A DNA stretch of 64,000 nucleotides from SHAN690 sp040221375 (GTDB taxonomy: Bacteria > Bacteroidota > Bacteroidia > Flavobacteriales_G > Salibacteraceae). A model generated the notes under the pieces. It had not been told where the DNA came from. It made no database searches and saw only the letters and a program-made list of their open reading frames with translations. Of this stretch, positions 60,405-64,000 are shown one piece after another. Every line of letters starts with the position of its first letter. Positions within the stretch are counted from its first letter, which is position 1. The DNA lies in contig JAVKEP010000019.1 of NCBI GenBank assembly GCA_040221375.1, forward strand, positions 62,001 to 126,000, in the 5' to 3' direction. The position numbers and the translations under genes are program-made.

Positions 60405-61174
60405 TCTGTCGTGTAAGTAAACGTATGCCTTCCAAACGACGAGAGCCATGCCCGTTCTGTTAACGCATAAATACTGCACTCATATTCCGCGCCTTCCACC
60501 AAACGTGGGTCGCGCAAGCCGGGGAAAAAATCATTGCTGACGCTTCTCAAGTCATACCACTGAAAACTCGAACGTTCGGTAGTGAGACCCACCAAGGCGT
60601 CTCCGGACCGATCGCGAAGGATAAGCAAGTATTGATCAGCGCCTGGAACAGAGCGCCAATTAATTTCATAGTAGCCTTGCTCATTCACGCCCGATTCAAT
60701 TTCTCCTAAATCGGAAGTAGTCAGCGTTGCTGAGCGTACGGCAATCGCAGGTGTAACGTACAAACTATCATTCGCTAAGTAGGTCATTCGAGCGTATCGA
60801 TCCCTTTGCACTTGATTAAGAGACGCCTGCATAAATAATCCATCACCGAATCCTTCAAACGGGATGTCGATTTGTGTATACGTTTCCAAACTGTCCTTGA
60901 ACCGCAAAGAATCGGTTTCGTAATACCGAAAAGTATTGGCGTTCGATGGTGAAAGAATGAAGGCTTGAATTGCATCTCTGCCGTTGTCTAGTTGAAAGTT
61001 AGGATGGTTCCCAACGCAACCGAATGCCTCGAATGCAATGTGCTCTTGTGAATGCATTTCCAAGTGGTGATCCAAGCGTAGGGAGCCCAACTCTTCCAAC
61101 GAAATCGTAGCGTCTTTTTCGCAACCGAAAAGTACGAGGATTGAACAGGCCAAAAGCAGGGTCAGGTACCGCAT
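60401..61174 (-). CDS. Lipoprotein of the TonB-receptor operon (DUF4249-like)
   Basis: A 257-residue protein with a lipobox (LACSILVLFGCEKDA; Cys18). The mature part is beta-rich, with a fibronectin-like end (YYEINWRSVPGADQYLLIL). The position directly after a TonB receptor gene, overlapping it by one base, suits DUF4249-type partner lipoproteins of Bacteroidota; sequence similarity is not decisive. It is presumably an outer-membrane accessory for the receptor's ligand. Confidence 0.65.
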   Translation of the reverse strand: MRYLTLLLACSILVLFGCEKDATISLEELGSLRLDHHLEMHSQEHIAFEAFGCVGNHPNFQLDNGRDAIQAFILSPSNANTFRYYETDSLRFKDSLETYTQIDIPFEGFGDGLFMQASLNQVQRDRYARMTYLANDSLYVTPAIAVRSATLTTSDLGEIESGVNEQGYYEINWRSVPGADQYLLILRDRSGDALVGLTTERSSFQWYDLRSVSNDFFPGLRDPRLVEGAEYECSIYALTERAWLSSFGRHTFTYTTE

Positions 61175-63666
61175 TAAAATCGAACAATCAGTTTGAGGTT
61201 GACGCGCCTTGCAGTTAGGTAGTTAGGGACACCGTATTCTACGTTTCGCGCATCTTTCACCCAAAGGAAAGAAATAGTGTTGTTAACGGCCAAAAGATTG
61301 AAGACTTCGAGCGTAATCCAGGCAGATTGCAATCGATTCAAAAAGGCCACTTGTGATTCCTTTCCTTCGCCTTTTAGTCGAGCCGAGAAGCCGATGTCGA
61401 CCCTGCGATATGCGGGCATTCTGAACGTGTCTTTCCAGCGGGTGTAGCTCGGAGGTCCCGTAGGTAACCCCGTTCCGTAGAGTAGGCTTAGGTGGGCTTT
61501 AATCTGTTCCAAACCCGGGACGTAATCTTGAAAGGTCATTGCGAAGTTCACCCGCTGATCCGTCGGCCGAGGAATGAAACCGGGATAGATCGTAGTACTG
61601 TCGATGGCGCGCCCAAATGATTTTTCGCTTTGGATAACGGTGTCGGTAAATTGAACAGTGTACAAGACGTATTCATCATCTACCAAGTCTTCCATCGTCT
61701 TCATGATTGACATGGACACCCAGGATTCAACTCCTTTGACAAATTCCCCGTTCAATTTTAGATCCACACCTGTAGCGTAGCCGGTTGAATTGTTGGTCGC
61801 GTAGTACCTGATCCTGACGTTGTCTAGTTCATAGGGAATGATTTGATCCAGGTGCTTGTAATACGCTTCGCTTACAAATTTGAACGGCCGCTTGAACAGT
61901 TTGAAGTTGTAGTCGGCGCCAAGTACATAATGGATGGACCGCTGTGCTCGAATGGCGGGATTGATGTTGCCATACAAGTCGCGCATTTCTCGGTAAAAAG
62001 CAGGCTGGTGATAAAACCCCCAACTGGCTCTAAATTGCCAATCATCGTCCCAATTGGGTCTCACTGAAACCAGGATGCGCGGACTTACCGTCGTTTGCTG
62101 GTTGAAGTCCCAATAATGGAATCGAGCACCCGTACTGACAAAGAGGGAATGACTGTCTAAGTCAAAATTCCAATCACGCTGTAAATAGCCCATTACACGG
62201 TTGGTCGCGATTCGATTATCTGATTTGATGGTTTCAAAGAGGTTTACTTCTTGTCCATTGTAGGGCACGGAGAATCCCACCGAATCTACCAGACTCCACT
62301 CATTCAAACGATCGCGGATGTCGTCTCGCCGGTACTTCAGCCCCCAGAGCCACTTGTGGCCGTTTTTAGCATACTCACCTTGCAATTCTGTACTCGCTAC
62401 TACCGCGTCCAAGTAATTGCGGGCGTGATCCAAGTAAGACCCGGTACCGATTACAAAGGCTTCTTCCCCGAAACTTTCTTGGCTGAGGTCGTTTTCCAGT
62501 TCCGAAAGTCGGTAGTAGCCTTCTATATCAAAGGTCTCGCTTTCTGTAGTGTGGAAGGCGGAAGTAATCAAGCGTAAATTGAAGTTATAGGTAGGTGTCC
62601 AAGCAAGGGTCAATGCCCCAAAAGAGGTTTGGTAGGCATCGATTTCCTGTCCATCAAAGAATACGTTCAAACCTACCGCAGAGCTCACCGTTCCAAACGA
62701 AGCTTGTCTGTTTTCTGGTGCGAATTGGTACCGGTTCTGAGAGAAATTACCCAGGAATGAAACTTCCCAATCCGTGTCAAACGCGTACGTGAGATACGTC
62801 TGGTAATCGATGAACCGAGGGCGATAATCACCCTTGGTGTCCAAGCTCCCGACCAAGTATTGGTTAGAGTAATACCGTACGCCATGGATTTGGGTAAATC
62901 GTTTGTTATCGCTCGCGTTTTCTAAATGCGCGTTGAATCCCAATAGCCCCGCCGATGCAGAACCACCAAATTTCTCAGGTTTCTTGTACGTAATGTCAAG
63001 TACACTCGAGAGCTTGTCGCCATAAGCGGCTTCAAAGCCACCCGAAGAAAAGGCAATGTCAGAGACCAGGTCGCTATTGATGAAGCTGAGGCCTTCTTGT
63101 TGTCCACTGCGAATGAGGAAGGGGCGGTAGACTTGAATGCCGTTCACATATACCAAGTTCTCATCGAAGTTTCCACCCCTGACAGAGTATTGTGAGCTCA
63201 ATTCATTGTTGATGCTAACTCCTAAAGCTTGCGCCGGAAGCAGGGATTCCACACTGCTCGTAACGGAAGGGTTGAACTTGGCCATGCCTCCTTCGATCTT
63301 GCGCAAAGGCCGTTCACGATTGCGTTCCTCGGAGAGCGTAAACGTTCCGATTTCTCGCGATTTACCACCGAGTACAGGGCTCAGGGTGATTTCCTCACCG
63401 CTCGCAATCTTTATGGTGGTGACAAACTCTTCAAACGATATATGGCGAACGATGACGCGGTATTCAGCATCCCCTGGTACGGTGAAGGAGAATTTCCCGA
63501 ATTCATTGCTGCTCGTCCCGTACACCGTGCCTGGAACGCCAATTGTCGCCGCCTCGACGGGTTGTCCTTTTAAATCTGTGATTACGCCTTGAATCGTCGC
63601 GTCTTGGCCCCACAATGAGAGGTGCGCGAAGCACAAAACGAAAGCTATTAAACCACTGAATCTCAC
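61174..63666 (-). CDS. TonB-dependent outer membrane receptor
   Basis: An 830-residue receptor with signal peptide (FSGLIAFVLCFAHLSLWGQ), an N-terminal carboxypeptidase-like domain (ATIQGVITDLKGQPVEAATI, residues 24-105), a plug (about 110-250: VESLLPAQALGVSINNELSS, SVRGGNFDENLVYVNG) and a 22-strand barrel to the end (RVNLKLIVRF, aromatic last residue). Plug and barrel style is that of Bacteroidota receptors without a SusD partner. No ligand can be named. It precedes the partner lipoprotein gene by a one-base overlap. Confidence 0.94.
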   Translation of the reverse strand: MRFSGLIAFVLCFAHLSLWGQDATIQGVITDLKGQPVEAATIGVPGTVYGTSSNEFGKFSFTVPGDAEYRVIVRHISFEEFVTTIKIASGEEITLSPVLGGKSREIGTFTLSEERNRERPLRKIEGGMAKFNPSVTSSVESLLPAQALGVSINNELSSQYSVRGGNFDENLVYVNGIQVYRPFLIRSGQQEGLSFINSDLVSDIAFSSGGFEAAYGDKLSSVLDITYKKPEKFGGSASAGLLGFNAHLENASDNKRFTQIHGVRYYSNQYLVGSLDTKGDYRPRFIDYQTYLTYAFDTDWEVSFLGNFSQNRYQFAPENRQASFGTVSSAVGLNVFFDGQEIDAYQTSFGALTLAWTPTYNFNLRLITSAFHTTESETFDIEGYYRLSELENDLSQESFGEEAFVIGTGSYLDHARNYLDAVVASTELQGEYAKNGHKWLWGLKYRRDDIRDRLNEWSLVDSVGFSVPYNGQEVNLFETIKSDNRIATNRVMGYLQRDWNFDLDSHSLFVSTGARFHYWDFNQQTTVSPRILVSVRPNWDDDWQFRASWGFYHQPAFYREMRDLYGNINPAIRAQRSIHYVLGADYNFKLFKRPFKFVSEAYYKHLDQIIPYELDNVRIRYYATNNSTGYATGVDLKLNGEFVKGVESWVSMSIMKTMEDLVDDEYVLYTVQFTDTVIQSEKSFGRAIDSTTIYPGFIPRPTDQRVNFAMTFQDYVPGLEQIKAHLSLLYGTGLPTGPPSYTRWKDTFRMPAYRRVDIGFSARLKGEGKESQVAFLNRLQSAWITLEVFNLLAVNNTISFLWVKDARNVEYGVPNYLTARRVNLKLIVRF

Positions 63667-63681
63667 TAAATACCGACTCGG

Positions 63682-64000
63682 TTACTTATTTGATTTGAAA
63701 TCGCCTTTTTTCCACGCCTCAATGAATTGTGCCCAAGCCAAAGGATTCAAGAGGCTTATCTGTGGCAAGAGCCCTTGATTGTACAAGCGCGTATATTCTT
63801 GTTGAACGACGTAGTTGTAATTTCCTTGGGCGCTCATCGGCACGCCTTGCACGGCTAGCCTGACATCTTCCCTAGTCATGTTTTCGAACGCACGATCGTA
63901 ATCATCGGTTGGAGCATTGAGCGTCAGAAACGCTTGTTCGAATTGTGCTTTGCTCGGCCATGGGTATACCTTTTGCTCAGGTAGGGTGATGGTATCTTTT
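63682..64000 (-). CDS. Protein of unknown function, 5' end beyond the window
   Basis: The frame is open to the right edge; 106 codons are visible and the ATG at 63879 is internal. The visible part reads DTITLPEQKVYPWPSKAQF and later ENMTREDVRLAVQGVPM, and ends in KKGDFKSNK. It is polar, without membrane segments. It precedes the TonB receptor gene by 15 bases and may be in its operon. I do not recognise the family. Confidence 0.6.
   Translation of the reverse strand, partial: KDTITLPEQKVYPWPSKAQFEQAFLTLNAPTDDYDRAFENMTREDVRLAVQGVPMSAQGNYNYVVQQEYTRLYNQGLLPQISLLNPLAWAQFIEAWKKGDFKSNK

Noticed and set aside
1..64000. tRNA, rRNA, CRISPR, transposase, integrase or phage genes
   Set aside because: I looked for cloverleaf-like stretches, regular repeats and transposase or integrase motifs and found none; base composition and codon use look even across the window.

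Overview
The window reads as a chromosome segment of a marine- or freshwater-type member of the Bacteroidota, most likely Flavobacteriales. Direct signs are a type IX secretion C-terminal sorting domain (first gene), a TonB receptor with a carboxypeptidase-like N-terminal domain, lipoproteins of Bacteroidota type, a SMUG2-like glycosylase, several LytTR and TPR signalling proteins, almost no Shine-Dalgarno sequences, and many -7 boxes of the Bacteroidota form TAnnTTTG. I see no rRNA, tRNA, CRISPR array, insertion sequence or prophage.

Layout. 1-8 kb: the 3' end of a T9SS-exported propeller protein, a TRIC/UPF0126 membrane protein, two unknown exported proteins, lgt with an overlapping FkbM methyltransferase gene, pepD and a TPR protein. 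8-13.5 kb: yaaA, then a tight run of hybrid histidine kinase, SDR, FAD oxidoreductase and thioredoxin-fold protein. 14-18 kb: a serine operon (serC, small exported protein, serA, DUF1015) closed by a strong terminator. 18-20.5 kb: pgi, a LytTR response regulator and a candidate small RNA. 20.5-27.4 kb, minus strand: a nucleotide-sugar operon (GT2, glucose-1-phosphate cytidylyltransferase, CDP-glucose 4,6-dehydratase, 3,5-epimerase, DUF4105, 4-reductase, His-type 3-dehydratase). Its gene content matches a CDP-ascarylose-type 3,6-dideoxyhexose pathway without a visible E3 reductase. 27.6-36.9 kb: aroK with a start problem, a PyrR-like phosphoribosyltransferase, an overlapping three-gene set around a 1029-residue propeller/PP2C-like membrane protein, a methyltransferase, ribBA, hsp20 and SMUG2-like genes. 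37-41 kb: a LytS-like kinase and LytTR regulator pair with a repeated 12-bp upstream element, then a TPR histidine kinase. 41-47 kb: lipoprotein, membrane and zinc-ribbon-like genes, a prolyl oligopeptidase and a membrane-bound LytTR protein. 47-49.6 kb: rplS, trmD, a TPR protein and a small membrane protein. 49.6-55.8 kb, minus strand: a TetR-MFP-RND-TolC efflux operon whose TolC gene carries a one-base frameshift, with a palindromic operator candidate at the TetR start. 56-64 kb: a lipoprotein, an AsmA-like protein with a TolA-like tail, lipB, a lipoprotein, a TonB receptor and a partial gene at the edge.

Many neighbours overlap by 1, 4, 8 or more bases (ATGA, GTGA, ATG-n-TAA forms), so translational coupling seems common here. 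I adjusted starts where the longest open frame began upstream of a signal peptide, conserved N-terminus or promoter. The observations I rate highest are the CDP-3,6-dideoxyhexose operon, the frameshifted TolC, the aroK frame with no usual start codon, the equally spaced 12-bp elements of the LytTR system, and two candidate small RNAs lying after LytTR regulator genes.
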